Shown one piece after another: positions 18,759 to 25,449 of a DNA stretch of 55,540 nucleotides. The notes below the pieces were generated by a model, which was not told the DNA's origin, ran no database searches, and saw only the letters and a program-made list of their open reading frames with translations. The stretch is taken from positions 1 through 55,540 of the forward strand of contig CAJYJH010000023.1 in the NCBI GenBank assembly GCA_913775265.1, given 5' to 3'. The stretch is from an uncultured Mucilaginibacter sp. (GTDB lineage: Bacteria > Bacteroidota > Bacteroidia > Sphingobacteriales > Sphingobacteriaceae). Numbering within the stretch: position 1 is the stretch's first letter; the number at the start of each line of letters is the position of its first letter. Both the position numbers and the translations under genes were made by a program.

Positions 18759-19505
18759 CTAATTAAGCCTTCTAATATAATCTAAGAAAAGAAAAAGAGC
18801 TTCCCTCTTTTGATCAGTTAAAGGGTAATCAATTTTGTGTAACAGATAATCTTTGATGTCGAAGTCCTCACGCATCTCCATTTCCGTAAAAAGATTTTCA
18901 CGATGATCGAGCCCGTATTGCAGTGATTGATTAAGCGTGTCTATAAACGATTGTGGTATGGGTTTGTTAGCAATCCACGCCGCGAAGGTAAAAGGCAAAC
19001 CAGTAAATTTAGTCCACTCCTCGGCTAAATCATATACAAACGGATAACTGTTTGCTTTACCGAAGGTACGATCACCAATCTGCACAAACGCAGTTTTTAC
19101 ATCATCTGATTTTCCGTAATCGTCAGCATCAACTTTTAGCTGCGGGCTAAGTTTCCAGTAGTTTTGCAGTAAAACACGCGCCAAATTATTTGAAGAACGC
19201 GACTGCGGATCTAATTGTAATACATCTACCTCATTTATTGGGCAGTTGCTAAATATAAATACTGAATTTACCGCTCCTACGGCTCCTATACAATAATCAG
19301 AAACCAGATGCCATTCGGGCAGGCTTAGTGTGGCGGCTACCGGTATAAGGCCAATATCAACCTTGTCATCGATCAGTTTTTGAGCACACTCGGCAGGGAT
19401 ATCCAGACTTAAATCAATCTGATTGATAATATCGGTATGTTGCAGACCGTATAAAAAAGGTTTGGTGTTAGTGTAACTAACAGCCGAAATACGTATTTTT
19501 TTCAA
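18759..19505 (-). CDS. mqnA: Chorismate dehydratase, futalosine pathway
   Basis: Dehydrates chorismate to 3-enolpyruvylbenzoate, the first step of menaquinone synthesis by the futalosine route. 248 residues with the family opening RISAVSYTNTKPFLYGL, the pocket segment DIGLIPVAATLSL and the SRSSNNLARVL stretch near 140. The fold is that of periplasmic-binding proteins, but there is no signal peptide. The only sensible start is a TTG at 19505: a stop codon (the end of the preceding gene) lies four codons upstream in the same frame and there is no early ATG. It is the last gene of the mqnE-phosphatase-mqnA operon. Confidence 0.9.
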   Translation of the reverse strand: MKKIRISAVSYTNTKPFLYGLQHTDIINQIDLSLDIPAECAQKLIDDKVDIGLIPVAATLSLPEWHLVSDYCIGAVGAVNSVFIFSNCPINEVDVLQLDPQSRSSNNLARVLLQNYWKLSPQLKVDADDYGKSDDVKTAFVQIGDRTFGKANSYPFVYDLAEEWTKFTGLPFTFAAWIANKPIPQSFIDTLNQSLQYGLDHRENLFTEMEMREDFDIKDYLLHKIDYPLTDQKREALFLFLDYIRRLN

Positions 19506-19514
19506 AGAAACTAT

Positions 19515-20135
19515 TTAATGAATTTTAAGATGGATGGCGTTATTAAAATCGGTTATGGTGAACCGCTGGCCATCAAATATAACTTTATATAGCACGAGGT
19601 TTTGGTGCGGGAAATCGTCCATGTGTTTTAAAGATTTTCCGGTAAGCAAGCATAAAAATAAACGCATGGCACGGCCATGCATACAGATCAGTACATTTTT
19701 CTCTTCAGGATGGCCCATGATTACCTCGAGTGCCTGCTCCTGTCGTTGCTTAACCTCATTGGGGCTTTCACCACCTTCAAATTTGGCATCCAAATTACCT
19801 GATGTCCACTCGCGCATGATTTTTAAAAATGCGGATTTGGTTTCGGGAGTGCTTGGTTGTCCCTCGTATTTGCCCCAAGCCAACTCATCCAAGCCCGAAA
19901 GTTTTTCGACCGGTAAACCTAAGTCTATAAATTGCTGAACACTTTGCTGCGTACGTTTTAATTCCGATATGTAAATCTTATCAAAGGGAATGTGTCTGTA
20001 AGCAGTATAAAACAGCTCTGCCTGTTTACGGCCTTCGCTGTTCAGTTCGGTATTCATCCCCCGGCCCTGTACAATGCCCTGTTTATTTAAATCGGTTTGC
20101 CCGTGGCGTACGATGTATAGTGTTTTTTCTATCAT
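19515..20135 (-). CDS. Histidine phosphatase family protein
   Basis: 206 residues of the phosphoglycerate mutase-like superfamily. The catalytic RHG motif is in YIVRHGQTDLN at 8-18, and the second active-site His is in LICMHGRAMRLF near 154. Members act as small-molecule phosphatases or mutases; the substrate is not shown by sequence. It lies 3 bases after mqnE and 9 bases before mqnA, so it is embedded in a menaquinone operon. That placement suggests a metabolic link but does not prove one. Confidence 0.88.
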   Translation of the reverse strand: MIEKTLYIVRHGQTDLNKQGIVQGRGMNTELNSEGRKQAELFYTAYRHIPFDKIYISELKRTQQSVQQFIDLGLPVEKLSGLDELAWGKYEGQPSTPETKSAFLKIMREWTSGNLDAKFEGGESPNEVKQRQEQALEVIMGHPEEKNVLICMHGRAMRLFLCLLTGKSLKHMDDFPHQNLVLYKVIFDGQRFTITDFNNAIHLKIH

Positions 20136-20138
20136 TGC

Positions 20139-21332
20139 TTAGTTGATAACCGGCAGCTTGTAAAAATGAGGTTTGGTCTCTTCCGGAAATTGGTAGTCCA
20201 TATAATCGGTAACCACGTTATAAAGTGTATCGCGCTCAATTGGATGTCGGCCTACCTGTTTAATCAGCTCAACCAGTTGTTTAGTGCTCATGCCCGGATG
20301 CTGTTCTTCGGCACCGGCCATTGAGTAAATCTTGGTGGTATCATCAAGCGTACCATCAATGTCGTCAACACCAAAGTTTAACGAAAGTTGCGCCGTGGTA
20401 CGGCTGATCATGGCCCAATAAGCTTTGATGTGATCAAAATTATCCAAGTATATACGTGCAATGGCGTAATTACGCAAATCTTCAATGACTGACGACTCCG
20501 CTACATTAGACATCTGATTATCCTTGTTACGGAATTTCAAAGGTATGAAGGTCTGGAATCCGCCTGTACGATCCTGCAACTGACGTAGCTGCTCCATATG
20601 GTCCACCCGGTGATAATACTCTTCAATATGGCCATAAAGCATAGTTGCATTTGAACGCATGCCCAGTTTGTGCCATTCTTCGTGTATTTGCAGCCACTGG
20701 TCGCCTGTACATTTATCTTTCGCAATCTGTTCGCGTATTTCGGGATGAAAGATTTCGGCACCTCCGCCCGGCATTGATTCCAAACCTGCTTCTTTCATTA
20801 ACCTCATGCCGGCAGCATAGTCTACTTTGGCTTTTTTAAAGATGTAATGATACTCAACAGGCGTAAGCGCTTTTACATGCAAGTCAGGGCGATGCGCTTT
20901 AATAGTACTAAACAATTGCTGATAAAACGGCATATCGTACTGAGGTAATACGCCACCTACAATATGCACTTCGGTTACCGGTTCGTTATCATATTTTTTA
21001 ACAATGTCGAGCATCTCATCCATCGTATACTCCCACCCTTCTGAGCGCTGTTTGATCAAGCGCGAATAAGAGCAAAACTTACAATCATAAACACAAAGAT
21101 TGGTAGGTTCGATATGAAAGTTGCGGTTGAAGTAGGTTTTATTGCCATGACGCTTTTCGCGCACATAGTTGGCTAAAACGCCTAAATAACCCAATTCTGC
21201 TTTTTGATATAGTATTACTCCTTCGTCAAAGGTTATACGCTCATTGTTTAGTACTTTTTGAGCTATATGTTTAAGATCGTCAGCTAAACGGTCATCCTGG
21301 AGCAGCACTGAGAGTTGTTGTTCAGCATCCAT
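20139..21332 (-). CDS. mqnE: Aminofutalosine synthase (radical SAM)
   Basis: Joins 3-enolpyruvylbenzoate to adenosine from SAM to give aminofutalosine. 397 residues. The radical-SAM cluster motif CX3CX2C is at Cys80, Cys84 and Cys87 (CVYDCKFC). MPGGGAEIFHPEIR and the GVDDIDGTLDDT segment are characteristic of MqnE and separate it from MqnC. I take the ATG at 21332, because an upstream in-frame ATG at 21365 would overlap the promoter box at 21354-21361. It is first in the operon mqnE-phosphatase-mqnA. Confidence 0.93.
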   Translation of the reverse strand: MDAEQQLSVLLQDDRLADDLKHIAQKVLNNERITFDEGVILYQKAELGYLGVLANYVREKRHGNKTYFNRNFHIEPTNLCVYDCKFCSYSRLIKQRSEGWEYTMDEMLDIVKKYDNEPVTEVHIVGGVLPQYDMPFYQQLFSTIKAHRPDLHVKALTPVEYHYIFKKAKVDYAAGMRLMKEAGLESMPGGGAEIFHPEIREQIAKDKCTGDQWLQIHEEWHKLGMRSNATMLYGHIEEYYHRVDHMEQLRQLQDRTGGFQTFIPLKFRNKDNQMSNVAESSVIEDLRNYAIARIYLDNFDHIKAYWAMISRTTAQLSLNFGVDDIDGTLDDTTKIYSMAGAEEQHPGMSTKQLVELIKQVGRHPIERDTLYNVVTDYMDYQFPEETKPHFYKLPVIN

Positions 21333-21353
21333 GTTAAAAGTAGTATTATCGCG

Positions 21354-21361
21354 CAAAGGTA
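21354..21361 (-). promoter_or_regulatory. Bacteroidota -7 box for the mqnE operon
   Basis: The minus strand reads TACCTTTG, a full TAnnTTTG match ending 21 bases before the chosen mqnE ATG. It supports the shorter start. No TTG is seen at the expected distance upstream. Confidence 0.5.
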
Positions 21362-21485
21362 ACAATTAAGACACTTGCGCATATCACTTGTTTGTAACAT
21401 TGTTTCAGTTGCCGGGTTTGCAATTCATTAAAGATAAATTCAATACATGTTACAACGCTTACCCTCGATAAAACCTTTTAACAAC

Positions 21486-21513
21486 AAAGGCTTTTTCGTA
21501 AGAAAAAGCCTTT
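21486..21513 (-). terminator. Terminator of the sigma/anti-sigma-protease operon
   Basis: AAAGGCTTTTTC at 21486-21497 and GAAAAAGCCTTT at 21502-21513 form a perfect 12-bp stem with a GTAA loop, 23 bases after the stop codon of the protease gene. Confidence 0.85.
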
Positions 21514-21536
21514 ATCTGATCATATCTATAGTGTAA

Positions 21537-22640
21537 TCAATTATACACTTTTACCATAAAAATATAGTTGCGTATCTTATTAAACTGTTGAGCTTGAGTT
21601 AGACCACTCAAGCTGCTTTTATTGTTTAATACAATTTTATTATCAGTTGAGTCTTTAGTAATTTCTTTAGCTACTCTAAACAAGTATCTCGATTTAATGG
21701 CATATGCAGCCCCTTCTGCCTGTGTTTGCTTGCCGCTAATTACACCTATGATGTTACCTTTTGAATCAAGTACCGGGCCGCCACTGTTGCCCGGATTAAC
21801 CGGTAATGATACCTGATAAGCAACCGTATCACCATTTAATCCATTAGCCGAACTCAAATAGCCCCGGCCCAAGACCAATGAATCGCTTGGAAAGCCAACA
21901 GTATAAAGATCTTCCCCAACGTCGCTTCTTGAACGGCGGAAGTTATATGGCAAATTACCGAATTGAGAAAATGATGCGTCATCAATTTTTAAAACAGCAA
22001 TATCATAAGCCGGTTCGGTGTAAACTACTTTAGTATGGTAAGCGTCTCCGGACGAATTTTGAACGTATACGGAATCAGCATTTCTAACTACATGGTAATT
22101 AGTAACGATATAACCATTTGCTGTTAACGCAAATCCCGATCCGGCGAAAGAACCATTATTAATGACGCGTTTGTTGGATTTAATATCGTGCAAAATAGCC
22201 TTGTTATTACGTTCGGCGTTTTCGGCGGTGCGTTTAATACTTTGCATTTCGCGGCGCAAGGCGGTGTAGCTCGTCGTATTTTTATTAAAGCTACCACCTA
22301 AGTAGAGGGTAGCTACCACAGCGAATAAAGCGATAGAAGCTGCTACTGATATTTTTGAGTGATGATTGCGCCACAGTTTAACCACCCAGTTTGGATGAAC
22401 CGTTAGCTCTTCCGCCAAGGTATGCACATCTATTTCCTGATGTATGGCATTCAGGCGATTTTCGAGTTCTATGCGCTTACCATACTGTTTAAGCAAACCG
22501 GTGAAATGAGTATGTTCCTCAATGCGGCTTTCTATAGCAGCATTGTCCCGACGCATAGCCTCAAAACGATCCCTTTCTTCAGCGTTCATTTCGCCGTTCA
22601 GGTAACGTTCAATCAATTCAATTAGTTGGTGATCACTCAT
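21537..22640 (-). CDS. Membrane-anchored anti-sigma-like protein fused to a trypsin-like protease
   Basis: 367 residues in three parts. Residues 1-95 form a cytoplasmic helical region (LIERYLNGEMNAEERDRF) resembling the N-terminus of Bacteroidota anti-sigma proteins. One transmembrane segment follows at about 96-116 (ISVAASIALFAVVATLYL). After a coiled linker, residues 165-320 form a periplasmic trypsin/DegP-like domain with a complete triad: His183 (NYHVV), Asp213 (YDIAVLK) and Ser286 (GNSGGPV). There is no PDZ domain. The ATG at 22640 is preferred over a GTG two codons upstream. It follows the sigma gene by 13 bases, so it probably regulates that sigma factor. Function is inferred from layout and context. 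Confidence 0.8.
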   Translation of the reverse strand: MSDHQLIELIERYLNGEMNAEERDRFEAMRRDNAAIESRIEEHTHFTGLLKQYGKRIELENRLNAIHQEIDVHTLAEELTVHPNWVVKLWRNHHSKISVAASIALFAVVATLYLGGSFNKNTTSYTALRREMQSIKRTAENAERNNKAILHDIKSNKRVINNGSFAGSGFALTANGYIVTNYHVVRNADSVYVQNSSGDAYHTKVVYTEPAYDIAVLKIDDASFSQFGNLPYNFRRSRSDVGEDLYTVGFPSDSLVLGRGYLSSANGLNGDTVAYQVSLPVNPGNSGGPVLDSKGNIIGVISGKQTQAEGAAYAIKSRYLFRVAKEITKDSTDNKIVLNNKSSLSGLTQAQQFNKIRNYIFMVKVYN

Positions 22641-22653
22641 TTTCACTTTTTAT

Positions 22654-23223
22654 TTAACCTTGCTGAAAAAACAATTTTTTCAGCCTTTGCAGGCATTTGT
22701 ACTTTTGAGTTTTAGCATTATCAGCATTGGTATAACCAAAACGCTCGCAGATGTCCTGCATTGAGTGGTTATGTATGTAAAAGTCCTCTATGATAGTTTT
22801 ACAAGGTTCGCCCAAAAGTTTCAACGCGCCTTCCATTTTTTCAAACTGAATGTCGCGCTCGGTATGCAAATCGCCTTCTTCTTCAACCGGCAGGTGCTCT
22901 TCAAAATCTTTAATGTCTCCGCCATACCTGCTTAACTGCGTAAGCCGTTTAAGCCATAACTTGCGGCAAACCGAATACAAAAACGTTTTAAGTTTACTGC
23001 TTAGCTCAAACTTGCCGCTTTTAACCTTATTATAAAGAACTATAATGGCTTCCTGATACACATCTTTAGCGTCATCAGCCGTACCATTGTTATTAATGAT
23101 CAATTGCAGCACCATCGGAAAATAAGCTACATACAAACGCTTCAGGATAACATCCGAGTCGTTAAGTATGCCGAATACAACTTCGCTATCTGTTGGCGCT
23201 GAACTGTTTACTGCTTTACTCAC
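22654..23223 (-). CDS. RNA polymerase sigma factor, sigma-70 family (ECF-like)
   Basis: 189 residues with the two domains of small ECF sigma factors. Region 2 (about 24-95) includes DDAKDVYQEAIIVLYNKV and the aromatic-rich KTFLYSVCRKLWLKRL. Region 4 (about 128-185) is a helix-turn-helix reading SMQDICERFGYTNADNAKTQ. The start is a GTG at 23223; a stop codon lies two codons upstream in frame and no early ATG exists. It is the first gene of a two-gene operon with the anti-sigma-like protease, and a repeated promoter-like motif sits directly upstream. Confidence 0.88.
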   Translation of the reverse strand: MSKAVNSSAPTDSEVVFGILNDSDVILKRLYVAYFPMVLQLIINNNGTADDAKDVYQEAIIVLYNKVKSGKFELSSKLKTFLYSVCRKLWLKRLTQLSRYGGDIKDFEEHLPVEEEGDLHTERDIQFEKMEGALKLLGEPCKTIIEDFYIHNHSMQDICERFGYTNADNAKTQKYKCLQRLKKLFFQQG

Positions 23224-23226
23224 TAC

Positions 23227-23255
23227 TTAATACTGTTTTTGCTAAATTGTAACCC
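23227..23255 (-). promoter_or_regulatory. GGGTTAC-N17-ATTAA element before the sigma gene
   Basis: On the minus strand GGGTTAC (23255-23249) is followed after exactly 17 bases by ATTAA (23231-23227), ending 3 bases before the GTG start of the sigma gene. The same arrangement occurs at 23292 and 23895. The layout suits the -35/-10 parts of an ECF promoter and would make the sigma gene autoregulated, with a nearly leaderless message. Confidence 0.5.
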
Positions 23256-23291
23256 ATTACGCACAAAAAAAAATTTAAAGCAAATAAGTTA

Positions 23292-23320
23292 GGGTTACTT
23301 TTTTCATTACGGCGGATTAA
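23292..23320 (+). promoter_or_regulatory. GGGTTAC-N17-ATTAA element before the first lipoprotein
   Basis: GGGTTAC at 23292-23298, 17 bases, then ATTAA at 23316-23320, with the lipoprotein ATG 23 bases further on. The nine bases CAAATAAGT upstream (23281-23289) are repeated before the copy at 23895. No TAnnTTTG housekeeping box is seen here. Confidence 0.6.
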
Positions 23321-23343
23321 CATAAAACTTAACCACTGCAAAA

Positions 23344-23529
23344 ATGAAAAACTTATTTAAAACTCTAATCCTGGCTTTGGTTGTAAGCGCTTTTACAGCT
23401 TGCAGCGGCGGAAAACCTACAGGCAAACTTGATTCTGTGGCTTCTAACCCGTCTGATACCGGCACTTCAACTATTGTTGACACCCTGCCTAAAACGGTTG
23501 ACACTGCAAAAACTGATACTACCAAATAA
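23344..23529 (+). CDS. Small disordered lipoprotein
   Basis: 61 residues: a lysine-containing n-region, a hydrophobic core and a lipobox SAFTAC with Cys20. The mature 41 residues are low in complexity and rich in Thr, Ser, Asp, Pro and Lys, ending in DTAKTDTTK, with no expected fold. It lies 26 bases before a second lipoprotein of the same style and behind the GGGTTAC element. The role is unknown; proximity to a sigma/anti-sigma-protease operon suggests an envelope-stress output. Confidence 0.75.
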   Translation: MKNLFKTLILALVVSAFTACSGGKPTGKLDSVASNPSDTGTSTIVDTLPKTVDTAKTDTTK

Positions 23530-23555
23530 ATAAAATTCAGATCACTAAAAAAATC

Positions 23556-23840
23556 ATGAACCCTCTATTCAAATTTACAATGGTATTGGCTGTAGCAGCC
23601 AGCGCTTTAGTAGCCTGTGGTGGCAACGGTAAAAAAGACGAAGGCGACTCAACAAAAGTTGACTCTTCAGTTTCGGTTAACTCGAGTGTAGATACCACAA
23701 TTAAAACGGATACTGCTGCTAAATTAGACACTATGGGCCTTGGCGACAGCACTACAACTACTCCGGCAAATGGTGATACCGTAAGCCGCACCATCACCAA
23801 AAAAACTGTTGTTAAAAAAACTGTTACTAAAAAGCAGTAA
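23556..23840 (+). CDS. Small disordered lipoprotein
   Basis: 94 residues with signal peptide and lipobox (SALVAC, Cys21). The mature chain is Ser/Thr/Asp-rich ([19 protein letters not shown]) and ends in a basic tail of KKTV-like units ([13 protein letters not shown]). It is co-transcribed with the 61-residue lipoprotein upstream. The Thr/Lys tail could contact the outer membrane or peptidoglycan, but that is speculation. The antisense frame over it has no support. Confidence 0.75.
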   Translation: MNPLFKFTMVLAVAASALVACGGNGKKDEGDSTKVDSSVSVNSSVDTTIKTDTAAKLDTMGLGDSTTTTPANGDTVSRTITKKTVVKKTVTKKQ

Positions 23841-23894
23841 TAATGAGGGTTTTATACCGGTTAAAAACTTTTTTTGATTTTTTTTCAAATAAGT

Positions 23895-23923
23895 GGGTTA
23901 CCTTTTAAGGTTACCGGTATTAA
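23895..23923 (+). promoter_or_regulatory. GGGTTAC-N17-ATTAA element before the repeat lipoprotein
   Basis: GGGTTAC at 23895-23901, 17 bases, then ATTAA at 23919-23923, 36 bases before the lipoprotein ATG. CAAATAAGT precedes it (23886-23894), as at 23281, and the spacers also share TTAC and GG at the same offsets, so the two regions look duplicated or strongly constrained. Confidence 0.6.
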
Positions 23924-23959
23924 GAAGAAACTATTAATCACTTATTAAAAGAAATTAAA

Positions 23960-24169
23960 ATGAAAAACGCTTTCAAATTCGGCTTTTTAGCTTTAGCTAT
24001 CTCTGTATCTATGGTTGCTTGTAAAGGTTCTGGTTCAGGTTCTTCAGCTGATTCAGCTGCTGACTCAACTGCAACTGTTGACACTGCTGCTAAAATGGAT
24101 TCAGCTGCTACTGACACTGCTGCTAAAATGGACACTGCTGCTAAAATGGATACTGCTGCTAAAATGTAA
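23960..24169 (+). CDS. Small repeat-bearing lipoprotein
   Basis: 69 residues with signal peptide and lipobox (SMVAC, Cys21). The mature part is Ser/Ala/Asp/Thr-rich and carries four copies of DTAAKM, the last three in tandem up to the C-terminus. Every codon of the repeat is kept in phase with the reading frame. It has its own GGGTTAC element upstream and a bidirectional terminator downstream. The function is unknown. Confidence 0.75.
   Translation: MKNAFKFGFLALAISVSMVACKGSGSGSSADSAADSTATVDTAAKMDSAATDTAAKMDTAAKMDTAAKM
24080..24166 (+). repeat. 18-bp repeats coding DTAAKM
   Basis: The unit GACACTGCTGCTAAAATG occurs at 24080-24097, 24113-24130 and 24131-24148, and with one change (GATACT) at 24149-24166. 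The last three are directly adjacent. The unit length is a multiple of three, so copy-number change by slippage would lengthen or shorten the protein without a frameshift. Confidence 0.9.
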
Positions 24170-24183
24170 TATCTGCTTTAAGC

Positions 24184-24224
24184 AAATAAAAACCCCCGCT
24201 CAAATTGAGCGGGGGTTTTTATTT
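24184..24224. terminator. Bidirectional terminator between convergent lipoprotein genes
   Basis: Twenty bases at 24184-24203 are the exact reverse complement of 24205-24224 around a single central base: a GC-rich core (CCCCCGCTCAA) flanked by A and T runs. It can end transcription from both sides. Confidence 0.92.
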
Positions 24225-24225
24225 G

Positions 24226-24543
24226 TTATTGTTTTTTCGTAGTATCTTTTTTAGCCGTATCTGCTGCGGCGGCAGGTGTCGTTGTAGCTGCGGCGGCCGG
24301 GGCGGCCATTGTGGTACGTGCGCTTGGTTTACCTTTAGGGATAGTTGTGCCTCCAGTAGCAGAGTAATCAAGTAATGTTGCACCACCGGTTGTGGTCACT
24401 GTTTTTGATGTATCGTGGTTTGATGGTACATCATAAGGATTTTTAACAGAATCAACGGCGTCTTTGCTGGCGTTACCGGCATTACATGCTCCTAACAGAG
24501 ATGCGCCGCCTGCAAGCGCCATTATTAAAATAACTTTTTTCAT
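24226..24543 (-). CDS. Small Ala/Thr-rich lipoprotein
   Basis: 105 residues with signal peptide and lipobox (LLGAC, Cys20). The mature chain has the segment KNPYDVPSNHDTS, then a Thr/Gly-rich and an Ala-rich stretch (APAAAATTTPAAAAD), ending in KKDTTKKQ. The basic Thr/Lys end resembles that of the 94-residue lipoprotein on the other strand. It converges on the repeat lipoprotein. No GGGTTAC element is seen before it. The function is unknown. Confidence 0.75.
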   Translation of the reverse strand: MKKVILIMALAGGASLLGACNAGNASKDAVDSVKNPYDVPSNHDTSKTVTTTGGATLLDYSATGGTTIPKGKPSARTTMAAPAAAATTTPAAAADTAKKDTTKKQ

Positions 24544-24626
24544 TAATGTGTTTTTTGATGTTCAATTAACAGAAATAGGCTTTCTTTTATTTTTGCGCCA
24601 ATATACGAATAACGCTGCGTATGGTT

Positions 24627-24660
24627 AAGCAAAAAAGCACACCGTTGCGGGTGTGCTTTT
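24627..24660 (-). terminator. Terminator of the DUF2383 gene
   Basis: AAAAGCACACC at 24633-24643 pairs with GGTGTGCTTTT at 24650-24660, with a 6-base loop. On the minus strand a T run follows, 18 bases after the stop codon of the gene at 24679. Confidence 0.88.
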
Positions 24661-24678
24661 GTATAATCTGCTTATTGA

Positions 24679-25143
24679 TTATGAGTTTTGACGCTCTTCG
24701 TCACGTAAGGCTTTCACTTTGTCGTGAGCTGCTCTCAGCGTTACATTTTGCTCGGTCAGCATCTCTTTAATATAGGCCGGCAGGTGCTCGTCTTCAATAG
24801 CTGTCTTATAAGCTTTTTGAGTAGCGTCCTCACCAAACTCGCACTCCTCTAAAATACTTTTCTCGCTATTGCCTGTAAAAAATGCTTTTACACTTAACCA
24901 GGTACGGTGTATACCGCCGCTATTTGATGTAGTGTTTTCAATATCCTTACCGTAGGTCTGTACCTCGGTAGCTAAAGCCAACTTGAATTTATGACTGTCG
25001 CCAATAAAGTTGGTAAAAAGTTGCTTCAAGTCTGCACCACCTTCTTCTGTATCTTTGATGGCCTTCTCATAACCTTGGATGCGGTCGTTATGTATCTTGA
25101 TCAAATCATTTAGCGTTTCTACGGTTTGCTCTGTGTATTCCAT
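24679..25143 (-). CDS. PA2169/DUF2383 family four-helix-bundle protein
   Basis: 154 residues, all helical, without a signal peptide. The opening (TVETLNDLIKIHNDRIQGYEKA) and the segment GIHRTWLSVKAFFTG followed by ILEECEFGED are the marks of the PA2169/DUF2383 family. It has a ferritin-like bundle fold and is often found among general stress genes. No biochemical activity is established. Its surroundings (sigma factor, lipoproteins, small membrane proteins) fit a stress role. Confidence 0.88.
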   Translation of the reverse strand: MEYTEQTVETLNDLIKIHNDRIQGYEKAIKDTEEGGADLKQLFTNFIGDSHKFKLALATEVQTYGKDIENTTSNSGGIHRTWLSVKAFFTGNSEKSILEECEFGEDATQKAYKTAIEDEHLPAYIKEMLTEQNVTLRAAHDKVKALRDEERQNS

Positions 25144-25198
25144 GATATTAAATTTTTATTCTGTGATCAGATTGAATATTTTTATCGAATCTGTAAGC

Positions 25199-25366
25199 TT
25201 ATGACCTGCCTCTGAACATTGATAGTATCCACCAGATAAGTGCAATTACTATCACAATACCGATAATTGCTGTATAAGCACCTGCTTTGAAAATGGTGCC
25301 AATGGCTTCACAACTGCTTAGCGACATAACCAAGGCGATAAGCATTACAACGTTTAATTTTTTCAT
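25199..25366 (-). CDS. 55-residue lipoprotein with a C-terminal membrane helix
   Basis: A short frame from the ATG at 25366 to TAA at 25199. It has a signal peptide with lipobox SLSSC (Cys19), then EAIGTIFKAG, one hydrophobic helix (about 31-49, with IWW near its end) and a basic tail FRGRS. A lipid anchor plus a second membrane helix in so short a protein is unusual. Similar tiny Bacteroidota proteins are, as far as I recall, sometimes labelled phosphatidate cytidylyltransferase, which is implausible at this length. It lies between the DUF2383 gene and the esterase on the same strand. Confidence 0.7.
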   Translation of the reverse strand: MKKLNVVMLIALVMSLSSCEAIGTIFKAGAYTAIIGIVIVIALIWWILSMFRGRS

Positions 25367-25398
25367 AGTATGATGTATGTTTTTTGTAGATGCTTATT

Positions 25399-25440
25399 AA
25401 ATAAAAAACCTGCAATATTTGTTTTGCAGGTTTTTTATTT
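25399..25440 (-). terminator. Terminator of the esterase gene
   Basis: Seventeen bases at 25399-25415 are the exact reverse complement of 25424-25440, with a CCTGCAA core and A/T flanks. It lies 9 bases after the stop codon of the esterase gene. Confidence 0.88.
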
Positions 25441-25449
25441 GTACCGCTT

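Noticed and set aside
23307..23800. Two open frames on the minus strand opposite the first two lipoproteins
   Set aside because: The plus-strand frames have proper signal peptides with lipoboxes and a promoter-like element; the antisense frames have Val/Ser-rich shadow composition.
24080..24169. Short regular repeats as a possible CRISPR array
   Set aside because: The 18-bp units are adjacent, without spacers, and code for a repeated peptide inside a lipoprotein gene.
24015..24242. A Leu-rich frame on the plus strand through the repeat lipoprotein
   Set aside because: It is the shifted frame of the 18-bp repeat (LLKW units) and lacks a start context; it also runs through the terminator.
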